Assembly: GCA_002306005.1 (NCBI GenBank)
Contig: DBRO01000087.1
Location: 31,314 to 36,675, forward strand
Source of the DNA: Ruminococcus sp. UBA1366
GTDB taxonomy: Bacteria; Bacillota; Clostridia; Oscillospirales; Ruminococcaceae
Reading direction: 5' to 3'
Length of the DNA stretch: 5,362 nt
A model generated the notes under the pieces. The model worked only from the letters and a program-made list of their open reading frames with translations, searched no databases and was not told where the DNA came from. Shown here piece after piece: positions 1 to 5,231 of this stretch (position 1 is the stretch's first letter; each line of letters starts with the position of its first letter). The position numbers and the translations under genes are program-made.

Positions 1-567
1 CGGCTGATTGTCCATGTGGTGGATGTTTCCGGCAGTGAGGGCCGTGATCCGATTGCGGATTTTGAAATTATCAACCGCGAACTAGCGAATTTCAACGCCG
101 AACTTGCTGCCGCCCCGCAGATTGTCGCGGCAAACAAGAGTGATATTGCAACGCAAGAACAGCTGGAAGCGTTCCAGGAATATGTCACCCAAAAAGGGCT
201 GGCGTGCTTTGTGATTTCCGCGGCAACTGTGCAGGGAACCCGCGAGCTTGTCAATGCGGTGGGCAAAAAGCTTGCGGAGCTTCCGCCGATTAAACGCTTT
301 GAGGCGGAATTGCCCGCACCGGAGGAAACCGCACGCAAGGATAGCCGCGAATTCACGGTGGAAATTGCCGAAGACGGTACCTATGTGGTGAAAGCACCGT
401 GGTTGGAAAGCATTCTTCGCACCGCCGATATGGACGACTACTCCTCGCTGCAATACTTTCAGCGCGTGCTGCGGACAAGCGGCGTATTTGATAAGCTGGA
501 AGAAATGGGTGTGCAGGAAGGCGATTCGGTTTCCATTGAAGGCTTTGAATTTGACTATATTAAGTAG
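1..567 (+). CDS. obg: GTPase Obg, C-terminal part (5' end outside window)
   Basis: The reading frame is open from the first base and encodes the last 188 residues of an Obg-family GTPase. These proteins are essential, bind the 50S subunit and act in late ribosome assembly and (p)ppGpp-linked growth control. The visible part begins near the G3 region (HVVDVSGSEGRDP, residues 5-17). It contains the G4 guanine-specificity motif NKSD (45-48) within PQIVAANKSD and a G5-like SAAT (73-76), followed by an OCT domain from about 118 to 188 (FTVEIAEDGTYVV to the end). The N-terminal Obg glycine-rich fold, Walker A loop and switch regions lie upstream of the window. The OCT domain is typical of Firmicutes and some other phyla and is absent from E. 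coli ObgE. The gene ends in TAG and is followed after 17 nt by the Nudix gene, so it is probably the upstream member of the same transcript. The family assignment is very secure. Confidence 0.97.
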   Translation, partial: RLIVHVVDVSGSEGRDPIADFEIINRELANFNAELAAAPQIVAANKSDIATQEQLEAFQEYVTQKGLACFVISAATVQGTRELVNAVGKKLAELPPIKRFEAELPAPEETARKDSREFTVEIAEDGTYVVKAPWLESILRTADMDDYSSLQYFQRVLRTSGVFDKLEEMGVQEGDSVSIEGFEFDYIK

Positions 568-579
568 GAGAGGAAGGGG
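567..579 (+). promoter_or_regulatory. Shine-Dalgarno for the Nudix gene, supports a TTG start
   Basis: A purine-rich run (GGAGAGGAAGGGG) starts at the last base of the obg stop codon and ends 5 nt before the TTG at 585. No in-frame ATG lies at a suitable distance, so this ribosome-binding site fixes TTG as the likely initiator. It is read directly from the sequence; use of this start is inferred. Confidence 0.75.
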
Positions 580-584
580 TTATT

Positions 585-1043
585 TTGGCGCATATTCGCA
601 ACAGCATTAAGGCTGTGATTATTGAAAACGGGCGGATTTTGCTGGTAAAATGCGACCGCGACCAGAATAACCTTCCGTATTATATACTGCCGGGCGGCGG
701 ACAGGAGTTTGGCGAGTGTTTTAAGAACGCATTGCGCCGCGAATGCCGTGAGGAATTGGGCGCGGAAGTCGATCCCGGCGAGCTGGTGCTGGTGAGGGAG
801 TTCATTTGTGCCAATCATCCAAAATGGGGCGAGTGCCATCAGGTGGAATTCATGTTCCGGTGCAAGCTGCTTTCGGAAATTAATCCTGCCCGCGCAACGG
901 AACCGGATCAGGAGCAAACCGGAACGGAGTGGGTGCCGATTCCGGAGCTAAAGAAGATTAATTTGTATCCGCATACGTTGGCAAATTGCTTTGATGCGGC
1001 AGGAAATCTCACCGTGCCGGTGTATCTGGGCGCAGTGGATTAG
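585..1043 (+). CDS. Nudix hydrolase family protein, substrate unknown
   Basis: The 152-residue product is a compact single-domain Nudix hydrolase, probably cytosolic. The Nudix box GX5EX7REUXEEXGU is complete: G38, E44 and R52-E53-C54-R55-E56-E57-L58-G59-A60, so the Mg2+-binding glutamates are present. The preceding strand YYILPGGG (32-39) is typical of the family. Nudix enzymes hydrolyse nucleoside diphosphates linked to another moiety (oxidised dNTPs, ADP-ribose, NADH, capped RNA, dinucleoside polyphosphates), and this sequence does not show which. The TTG start at 585 is chosen because a strong Shine-Dalgarno sits just before it and the MAHIRNSIKAVII beginning matches the first strand of the fold. 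The gene lies 17 nt after obg and 24 nt before mrnC, so co-transcription with ribosome-biogenesis genes is likely. The family is near certain; a specific function cannot be assigned. Confidence 0.93.
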   Translation: MAHIRNSIKAVIIENGRILLVKCDRDQNNLPYYILPGGGQEFGECFKNALRRECREELGAEVDPGELVLVREFICANHPKWGECHQVEFMFRCKLLSEINPARATEPDQEQTGTEWVPIPELKKINLYPHTLANCFDAAGNLTVPVYLGAVD

Positions 1044-1054
1044 CCGTAAAAAAT

Positions 1055-1062
1055 GGGAGGGA
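1055..1062 (+). promoter_or_regulatory. Shine-Dalgarno deciding the mrnC start (TTG at 1068)
   Basis: GGGAGGGA lies 5 nt before the in-frame TTG at 1068-1070. It overlaps the G of the in-frame ATG at 1053, which therefore lacks a usable ribosome-binding site of its own. This argues for the TTG as the true initiator. Confidence 0.75.
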
Positions 1063-1067
1063 TTTGC

Positions 1068-1496
1068 TTGGAGTATCCGGTTACCGAACAGCAGGCGGCG
1101 CAGTATAGTCCGTTGGCGTTGGCGTTTTTGGGCGATGCCGTGTTCGGCAGATATGTGCGGGAGCGATTGCTGACAGATGCAAATATGCCTGCCGGTAAGC
1201 TGCACGGGCTTTCTGTACGGTATGTCTGTGCGGAATTTCAGGCGGCTGCGATTGAATGGCTTTCTGGCGAACTGACACAAACGGAGGCGGATTTATATCG
1301 GCGGGGAAGAAATACCGGCGGAAATCATGTGCCGAAGCATTCCACCGTGGCGGAATACCGTGCGGCAACCGGGTTGGAAACGTTGTTCGGCTATCTGGCA
1401 CTCAGCGGACAGGAAACACGGGCAAGAACGCTGTTTGAATTGATTTGGAGCGAAAAAGAAGCTTTTCTTTCCGCAAAAAATAAAACCCATGCATAA
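1068..1496 (+). CDS. mrnC: Mini-ribonuclease III (23S rRNA maturation)
   Basis: The product has 142 residues from the TTG start. It consists only of an RNase III catalytic domain, with no double-stranded RNA-binding domain, which is the hallmark of Mini-III. In B. subtilis this homodimeric enzyme trims the 5' and 3' ends of 23S rRNA. Visible family motifs are LAFLGDAVFGRYVRERLL (17-35) with the catalytic D23, KLHGLSVRYVCAEFQA (44-59), RRGRN (78-82) and YRAATGLETLFGYLAL (97-112) with acidic E104. D23 falls at the same number as the essential Asp23 of B. subtilis MrnC, which independently favours the TTG start over the ATG at 1053; the ATG would add five residues (MGGIC). In many Firmicutes mrnC lies beside cysS, but here it sits between the Nudix gene and yebC. 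Identification is secure. Confidence 0.93.
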   Translation: MEYPVTEQQAAQYSPLALAFLGDAVFGRYVRERLLTDANMPAGKLHGLSVRYVCAEFQAAAIEWLSGELTQTEADLYRRGRNTGGNHVPKHSTVAEYRAATGLETLFGYLALSGQETRARTLFELIWSEKEAFLSAKNKTHA

Positions 1497-1520
1497 AATA
1501 CAGTAGAAAGGAACGATACG

Positions 1521-2264
1521 ATGTCCGGGCATTCAAAATGGAATAATATTAAACGGAAAAAAGAGGCCGCCGATAGTGTGAAAGGAAAGATTTTCACTAA
1601 AATCGGTCGGGAAATCACAGTGTGTGTCAAGGAAGGCGGCGCAGATCCTGCCGTAAACGCAAAGCTGCGGGATTTGATTGCAAAGGCAAAATCTAATAAT
1701 GTTCCCAACGATAATATCGATCGTGTGATCAAAAAAGCCGCCGGTGAGGGCGACAAAAACAGCTATGAGAGCATGGTTTACGAGGGCTATGGTCCCAGCG
1801 GCGTTGCGGTCATTGTGGAGTGTTTAACGGATAACAAAAATCGGACAGCAGGGGATATCCGCCACTATTTTGATAAGTTTGGCGGCAATTTGGGAACTAC
1901 CGGCTGTGTTTCGTTTATGTTCTCGCAAAAAGGCATGATTGTGATCGAATCCGAGGAAACCGACGAGGATAAAATCATGGAGGACTGTTTTGAGGCAGGG
2001 GCGGATGATTTCAATATTGAGGACGGTATGATTGAAGTTGCGACAACGCCTGCAGCGCTTTCGGAGGTCCATCACGCGCTTGCGGATAAGGGATATCGGA
2101 TTGTTTCCGCAGAAGTAGAGCAAATTCCTGCTTCCTATACGAAACTTGAAAATGAGGATGATATCCGAAAAATGTCGTTGTTGCTGGATATGCTGGAGGA
2201 CAATGACGATGTCCAAAATGTGTATCATAACTGGGATATGCCGGAAAGCGATGAGGAAGAATAG
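1521..2264 (+). CDS. yebC: YebC/TACO1-family protein
   Basis: The 247-residue protein has the conserved start MSGHSKWNNIKRKKEAAD (1-18), then KIFTKIGREI (23-32), GGADPAVNAKLR (39-50), NNVPNDNIDRVIKKAAG (59-75), YEGYGPSGVAVIVECLTDNKNRT in pieces (87-109) and KFGGNLGTTGCVSFMF (119-134). Length and motifs match full-length YebC. Family members were first described as transcriptional regulators (PmpR/YebC). The mitochondrial homologue TACO1 is a translational activator, and recent work points to a ribosome-associated role at difficult, proline-rich sequences. The acidic tail (PESDEEE) is common in the family. The ATG at 1521 has the purine-rich GAAAGGA at 1506-1512, 8 nt upstream. It starts 24 nt after mrnC, so it is probably the last gene of the obg cluster. 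The family is certain; which YebC subgroup it belongs to, and so its exact role, is not resolved. Confidence 0.95.
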   Translation: MSGHSKWNNIKRKKEAADSVKGKIFTKIGREITVCVKEGGADPAVNAKLRDLIAKAKSNNVPNDNIDRVIKKAAGEGDKNSYESMVYEGYGPSGVAVIVECLTDNKNRTAGDIRHYFDKFGGNLGTTGCVSFMFSQKGMIVIESEETDEDKIMEDCFEAGADDFNIEDGMIEVATTPAALSEVHHALADKGYRIVSAEVEQIPASYTKLENEDDIRKMSLLLDMLEDNDDVQNVYHNWDMPESDEEE

Positions 2265-2277
2265 GTTCATATTTTTG

Positions 2278-2299
2278 CGAAATAGGGCGAAAAATTTCG
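2278..2299 (+). other. Weak hairpin after yebC, not a convincing terminator
   Basis: CGAAAT (2278-2283) can pair with ATTTCG (2294-2299) across a 10-nt loop, giving a 6-bp A/T-rich stem. No run of T follows directly, so it lacks the form of an intrinsic terminator. No better candidate appears between yebC and the next promoter, so some read-through into the nucleotidyltransferase gene is possible. Confidence 0.25.
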
Positions 2300-2322
2300 G
2301 ATCACTTTCATAAATTGAAATT

Positions 2323-2336
2323 TTCTGTTGACAGAA
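2323..2336. promoter_or_regulatory. Inverted repeat overlapping the -35 box (possible operator)
   Basis: TTCTGT and ACAGAA form 6-bp perfect arms around a central TG. The repeat covers most of the -35 hexamer, so a bound protein would compete with RNA polymerase. The site is short and could have arisen by chance. Confidence 0.35.
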
Positions 2337-2356
2337 GCCATAGATTATGGTATAAT
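2328..2356 (+). promoter_or_regulatory. Consensus sigma-A promoter of the nucleotidyltransferase gene
   Basis: The -35 box TTGACA (2328-2333) and the -10 box TATAAT (2351-2356) both match consensus exactly and are separated by the optimal 17 bp. A TG at 2348-2349 adds an extended -10. Transcription would start near 2363, giving a leader of about 50 nt before the ATG at 2413. Two short inverted repeats overlap the -35 box and the spacer, which suggests that so strong a promoter may be held in check by a repressor. The promoter match is seen directly; regulation is inference. Confidence 0.9.
2338..2350. promoter_or_regulatory. Inverted repeat in the promoter spacer (possible operator)
   Basis: CCATA and TATGG form 5-bp perfect arms around GAT, ending directly against the -10 box. 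It lies one base after the TTCTGT/ACAGAA repeat. Part of its right arm is the extended -10 TG, so it may reflect promoter sequence and not an operator. Confidence 0.3.
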
Positions 2357-2370
2357 TACAAGATAGAGAA

Positions 2371-2384
2371 CTGCTAATAAGCAG
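2371..2384 (+). other. Small hairpin in the 5' leader
   Basis: CTGCT-AATA-AGCAG forms a 5-bp stem with a 4-nt loop in the leader of the nucleotidyltransferase transcript, upstream of the Shine-Dalgarno (2396-2401). It does not cover the ribosome-binding site. It may stabilise the 5' end or may be incidental. Confidence 0.25.
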
Positions 2385-2412
2385 CAAGACAGAGTAAGGA
2401 GAAATTGAAAAA

Positions 2413-3348
2413 ATGGCAAAAAAAGCATTGGTGATCCTTGCGGCGGGAATCGGCAGCCGCTACAAGGGCGGCGTAAAGCAGCTGGAACCCGTCGGTGTTT
2501 CCGGTGAAACGATTATGGAATATGCAATTTTTGATGCACTCAACTGTGGATTTGATAAGCTGGTTTTCATTATCCGGCCGGAAATGGAAAGCGAGTTTCG
2601 CCGCTTGATTGCATCCAAATATGAATGCCATGCGGAAGTTTGTTTTGCCTATCAGCACATAGATATGCTTCCGGAGGAATTTTCTGTGCCGGAAGGCAGG
2701 CAGAAACCGTGGGGAACTGGTCATGCGCTTGCTTGCTGCAAGGGCATATTGAATGAACCGTTTGTGATTATCAATGCGGACGACTTTTACGGCAGGAGTG
2801 CTGTGGAGGATGCATCCCGTTTTCTGGATAGCATTCGTGAAAATCCCCAGCTGACGGTTTGTATGCCGGGATTTATCCTGCGTAACACCCTAAGTGCATC
2901 CGGCAGCGTAACGCGCGGAATCTGTACGGTACAGGATGGATATTTGCAATCCATTGATGAAACACGGGGCATTCATGCGCAAGGTAGCCAGATTGTTTCC
3001 GAACAGGATGGCATTATCAAAGCCTTGCCGGCGGACAGCGTAGTTTCCATGAATATGTGGGGCAGCGTTCCCGCGCTGGTGGATGTCTTTGAGAAAGAGT
3101 TCCGTGCTTTCATTCAAAATTTACAGAATATACCGGAATCCGAGCAACCAACGGCAGAATTGTTGCTGCCGGAAGTCATCAATCGACTCATTGGTGAAAA
3201 CGCGTTGCAGGTACGGGTATTCCGGACGGAAAGTGAATGGTTTGGCATGACACACGCGCAGGATAAGGACGAAGTCAAAGAAAAACTGGCTGAACTTTGC
3301 GCCCGGGGAGATTACCCCAAAAGCTTAGCGGAAGCAGTTTGTGTATAA
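2413..3348 (+). CDS. Nucleotidyltransferase (NTP_transferase fold), substrate unknown
   Basis: The 311-residue cytosolic protein begins with the nucleotide-binding loop of sugar-phosphate or choline-phosphate nucleotidyltransferases: LVILAAGIGSRYKGGVKQ (6-23), a GxGxR...K form. It then shows KPWGTGHAL (98-106), a nucleotide/base-contact type segment, and NADDFYG (121-127), whose acidic residues fit the metal-binding site. SMNMWG (212-217) and EWFGMTHAQD (275-284) are further conserved-looking parts. The fold transfers a nucleotidyl group from an NTP to a phosphorylated sugar or alcohol. It resembles the 'NTP transferase domain' proteins common in Clostridia and Bacteroidetes, for which no substrate is established to my knowledge. 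There is no C-terminal left-handed beta-helix, so it is not GlmU-like. The start ATG follows AAGGAG (2396-2401) by 11 nt. It appears monocistronic between its own promoter and a strong terminator, so gene context gives no pathway. Confidence 0.85.
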   Translation: MAKKALVILAAGIGSRYKGGVKQLEPVGVSGETIMEYAIFDALNCGFDKLVFIIRPEMESEFRRLIASKYECHAEVCFAYQHIDMLPEEFSVPEGRQKPWGTGHALACCKGILNEPFVIINADDFYGRSAVEDASRFLDSIRENPQLTVCMPGFILRNTLSASGSVTRGICTVQDGYLQSIDETRGIHAQGSQIVSEQDGIIKALPADSVVSMNMWGSVPALVDVFEKEFRAFIQNLQNIPESEQPTAELLLPEVINRLIGENALQVRVFRTESEWFGMTHAQDKDEVKEKLAELCARGDYPKSLAEAVCV

Positions 3349-3349
3349 A

Positions 3350-3377
3350 AAAAAGCCGCTTGTTTAAGCGGCTTTTT
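3350..3377. terminator. Bidirectional intrinsic terminator
   Basis: GCCGCTT (3355-3361) pairs with AAGCGGC (3366-3372) around a GTTT loop. The stem is extended by flanking A and T runs: A to 3354 on the left, TTTTT at 3373-3377 on the right. Read on the + strand it ends the nucleotidyltransferase transcript, starting 1-2 nt after its stop codon. On the - strand the A run becomes a U tract that ends the response-regulator transcript, whose TGA occupies 3377-3379. One hairpin therefore serves both convergent genes. Confidence 0.93.
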
Positions 3378-4003
3378 CATACGGACAGGGAATGAAAATA
3401 AAACACGGCAAGCTGTGTACGGTCACGCAGGCAGAGCTTTTCTAAAATCACACTGATGTAATTGCGAACAGTGCCTTCACTCAGGAATAATTCAGCTGAA
3501 ATTTCCTTGTTGGATAAGCCCTTTGCTACGGCGGAGATGATTTCGGTTTCCTTTTGGGATAAGCCAAAATGCTCCGGCGTTTTTTTGTGCACATTGCCGC
3601 TTAGGATATCCGGAAGCTTGGTGATCACTTCTTTGCCATAGACGTTTTGCCCCTGCAAAACCGCATGAAGCGCCGGAACAATGCTGTCGTAATTTTGCTT
3701 CAGCAGATAGCCTTTTGCACCGATTTTCAGCGCATCAAAAATATATTCGTTATCGGAAAAGGTGGTTAAAAATAAAATTCTGGCGCTTGGATCAAAAACA
3801 AGAATCTCCCGCGCGGCATCCAACCCGGATTTTTCACCCATCCGGATATCGAGAAGAACAATGTCCGGACAATGCTTGCGGTAAAGCTGTACAGCTTGCT
3901 GGGCGTTGTTTCCCGCGGCACAGACGTCAATTCCTGCTGCCGTTAAAATTGTTTGTAGCGCACCGGTAATCAGGGGATCATCGTCACACAGGATGATTCT
4001 CAT
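3377..4003 (-). CDS. Response regulator, NarL/LuxR (FixJ) family
   Basis: The 208-residue protein has an N-terminal receiver domain (about 1-118) and a C-terminal LuxR-type DNA-binding domain (about 145-205). Receiver landmarks are the acidic pair D7/D8, phospho-acceptor D52 in IVLLDIRM (48-55), the conserved T80/T81 in LFLTTF and K102 in GYLLKQ. The output domain reads LSQKETEIISAVAKGLSNKEISAELFLSEGTVRNYISVILEKL (148-190 region), a typical helix-turn-helix. Phosphorylation by the adjacent kinase should promote dimer binding to inverted repeats. The ATG at 4001-4003 is chosen over an in-frame ATG 16 codons upstream because an ideal AAGGAGG lies 9 nt before it and MRIILCDDD is the usual receiver start. 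It overlaps the kinase gene by 20 nt, so translation is probably coupled. The paired dyads upstream of the ABC gene are the likely target, by inference. Confidence 0.95.
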   Translation of the reverse strand: MRIILCDDDPLITGALQTILTAAGIDVCAAGNNAQQAVQLYRKHCPDIVLLDIRMGEKSGLDAAREILVFDPSARILFLTTFSDNEYIFDALKIGAKGYLLKQNYDSIVPALHAVLQGQNVYGKEVITKLPDILSGNVHKKTPEHFGLSQKETEIISAVAKGLSNKEISAELFLSEGTVRNYISVILEKLCLRDRTQLAVFYFHSLSV

Positions 4004-5087
4004 TCGTGGCTTCCTCCTTTGGGCTTTGTTTTTGAATTGGAAAAGATGCAAAAATCTTAAAACCGTGTTCTGCAGTGAAATTCACCGCACCGCCCAGCGC
4101 ATACACACGCTGCCGAATATTTTCCAGCCCCATACCAGCGCCGATGTTGTAGGTGGGTTTTGTCGAACCATTATCCTGAATCGTCAGTTGCAATACACCG
4201 GGGCGTTCGTATAGGGAAACCTCCGCGGCAGTGGCGTTGGAGTGCCGCATAATATTGGACAGCGCTTCCTTGACAATCGCCAGTACGGCATATTTCACGC
4301 GGGTTTCCGGCGGTTGAATCACATCATAAGTTAGTTTCATTTCGCAAAAGGTAAAGCCGGTAGTCAGGCGCTGCAGCTGGTCATCCAGATGGATACTCTC
4401 ATCCCGTAGATCATGCACACTGTTGCGAATGCTGTCCATGCCTTTGTTTAGTTGATCTTTCAATACGTTTAATTCTGCTGCGTGTTCGGAATCCGTTGCT
4501 AGCAGCGCACCCACCTGTAAAATTGCACCGGAAAGCACATGCCCAACATTATCGTGGATATCCCGTGCAATGCGGTTGCGTTCGTTCAGCGTTGCCAGCC
4601 GCACTTCGTAATCCTGTTCAGTGAGGATATCGTTAATCCGGTGGCGAAGCGCCTCGGAGATTTCTTTTAGGTTATCACGCTGCCGAAGATTTTCGTCCAG
4701 CAGGTGCGCTGCGCGCAAGGCGCGGTAGGAGAACAGCAGGGTCAGGGCGGTCAAGATCCCTGTGTTCATGAGGATATCTGTGGAAAGCACCGCGCGGTGC
4801 AGCAGCATGACAGAGGCACTAATGAGAAAGTAAACGACTAAAAAACGTTTAGAAATATTGTAGTACAAGATCGGAATAAAAATAAGAAGCGCCGGAAATA
4901 GAGCGCACAACAAATGGTATAGAACAAAGATTGCGCCCGCCACACGCCGGTCTTCAAAATAATCACTTGCGATGGAGGCAATTACAGCCAGCAGCAGCCC
5001 GGTTACCAGGATCGGGAGCGAAAAATCTTTGTAAAACAGCAGCAAGGAAATCAGCAGAATGACAGATTTATCAATCCAACCGGACAT
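3984..5087 (-). CDS. Membrane sensor histidine kinase, HisKA_3 (NarX/DesK-like) family
   Basis: The 367-residue protein has a hydrophobic N-terminal half of about five or six membrane segments (roughly 7-20, 24-42, 50-76, 82-98, 105-121) with only short loops, so no sizeable extracellular sensor domain. A charged helix (about 124-168) follows and probably forms a signalling coiled coil. The HisKA_3 dimerisation domain has ERNRIARDIHDNVGHVLSG (169-187) with phospho-acceptor H178. The ATPase domain shows the N box EALSNIMRHS (274-283), G1 IQDNG (303-307) and G2 GAGMGLENIRQRV (316-328). Such kinases sense signals in or at the membrane and phosphorylate NarL-type regulators, here the overlapping downstream gene. 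The ATG at 5087 follows AAGGCGG by 9 nt; an adjacent GTG at 5090 is an alternative. The longer frame from 5195 is rejected because its extension is upstream of the promoter -10. It resembles DesK and LnrJ in layout; the signal is unknown. Confidence 0.93.
   Translation of the reverse strand: MSGWIDKSVILLISLLLFYKDFSLPILVTGLLLAVIASIASDYFEDRRVAGAIFVLYHLLCALFPALLIFIPILYYNISKRFLVVYFLISASVMLLHRAVLSTDILMNTGILTALTLLFSYRALRAAHLLDENLRQRDNLKEISEALRHRINDILTEQDYEVRLATLNERNRIARDIHDNVGHVLSGAILQVGALLATDSEHAAELNVLKDQLNKGMDSIRNSVHDLRDESIHLDDQLQRLTTGFTFCEMKLTYDVIQPPETRVKYAVLAIVKEALSNIMRHSNATAAEVSLYERPGVLQLTIQDNGSTKPTYNIGAGMGLENIRQRVYALGGAVNFTAEHGFKIFASFPIQKQSPKEEATNENHPV
4013..4019 (-). promoter_or_regulatory. 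Consensus Shine-Dalgarno of the response regulator
   Basis: AAGGAGG on the - strand, 9 nt before the ATG at 4003, lies inside the 3' end of the histidine kinase gene. It decides the start codon and implies strong, independently initiated translation of the regulator relative to the kinase. Confidence 0.88.
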
Positions 5088-5096
5088 CACAATGCA

Positions 5097-5103
5097 CCGC
5101 CTT
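5097..5103 (-). promoter_or_regulatory. Shine-Dalgarno of the histidine kinase
   Basis: AAGGCGG on the - strand differs from AAGGAGG at one position and lies 9 nt before the ATG at 5087 (6 nt before the GTG at 5090). It supports a start here and not at any upstream in-frame codon. Confidence 0.7.
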
Positions 5104-5129
5104 TTCCATACAATCGATTTTCTGTAATC

Positions 5130-5158
5130 ATTATAACATAAGATACACAGGAAAGAAA
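5130..5158 (-). promoter_or_regulatory. Extended -10 promoter of the kinase-regulator operon
   Basis: On the - strand TATAAT (5130-5135) matches the -10 consensus and is preceded by TGT (5138-5136), giving an extended -10 element. The best -35 position at 17 bp reads TTTCTT (5153-5158), only a poor match, so the extended -10 probably carries recognition. The transcript would begin near 5123 and have a leader of about 36 nt. The paired dyads lie about 80 bp upstream of this start, so they are less well placed to control this promoter than the opposite one. Confidence 0.7.
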
Positions 5159-5195
5159 CCGCAAAACGCAAATTTCCATTTGAATTGTGAAACAA

Positions 5196-5209
5196 GTGAC
5201 AAATGTCAT
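5196..5209. promoter_or_regulatory. Candidate regulator-binding dyad, distal copy
   Basis: GTGACA-AA-TGTCAT matches the dyad GTGACA-N2-TGTCAC except for the last base. Its centre is about 65 bp upstream of the predicted ABC gene transcription start and 22 bp from the proximal copy, about two helical turns, so both sites would lie on the same face of the DNA. The assignment to the neighbouring NarL-type regulator is inferred from proximity. Confidence 0.65.
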
Positions 5210-5217
5210 GCTATGCG

Positions 5218-5231
5218 GTTACATTTGTCAC
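5218..5231. promoter_or_regulatory. Candidate regulator-binding dyad, proximal copy
   Basis: GTTACA-TT-TGTCAC matches the dyad GTGACA-N2-TGTCAC except at its third base. It ends immediately before the -35 hexamer of the ABC gene promoter, with its centre about 42 bp upstream of the predicted start. That is a classic position for an activator touching RNA polymerase, and it goes with a weak -35 box. Confidence 0.65.

Noticed and set aside
82..917. Open frames on the - strand opposite obg and the Nudix gene (82-453, 555-917)
   Set aside because: They lie opposite clear protein families, contain no family motif I recognise, and have no supporting context as genes.
1053..1496. mrnC starting at the ATG at 1053
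   Set aside because: The ATG overlaps the Shine-Dalgarno that serves the TTG at 1068 and has none of its own. The TTG start also places the catalytic aspartate at position 23 as in B. subtilis MrnC.
2278..2299. Hairpin after yebC as the operon terminator
   Set aside because: The stem is only 6 bp with a 10-nt loop and no T tract follows, so it is listed only as a weak structure.
1824..2387. A 187-codon open frame on the - strand across yebC and the intergenic region
   Set aside because: It is antisense to the well-conserved yebC, shows no recognisable domain, and would have to read across the consensus promoter region of the next gene; it is a shadow of yebC codon usage.
3377..4051. Response regulator starting at the upstream in-frame ATG at 4051
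   Set aside because: The extra 16 residues precede the normal receiver start MRIILCDDD, and the consensus AAGGAGG is placed for the ATG at 4003.
3715..4214. Open frames on the + strand opposite the response regulator and kinase (3715-3969, 3906-4214)
   Set aside because: They are antisense to highly conserved two-component domains, and the low-complexity mix of residues has no recognisable fold.
3984..5195. Histidine kinase starting at 5195
   Set aside because: The added 36 codons would run through the predicted promoter (-10 at 5130-5135) and the regulator dyad, and the Shine-Dalgarno at 5097-5103 fits the start at 5087.
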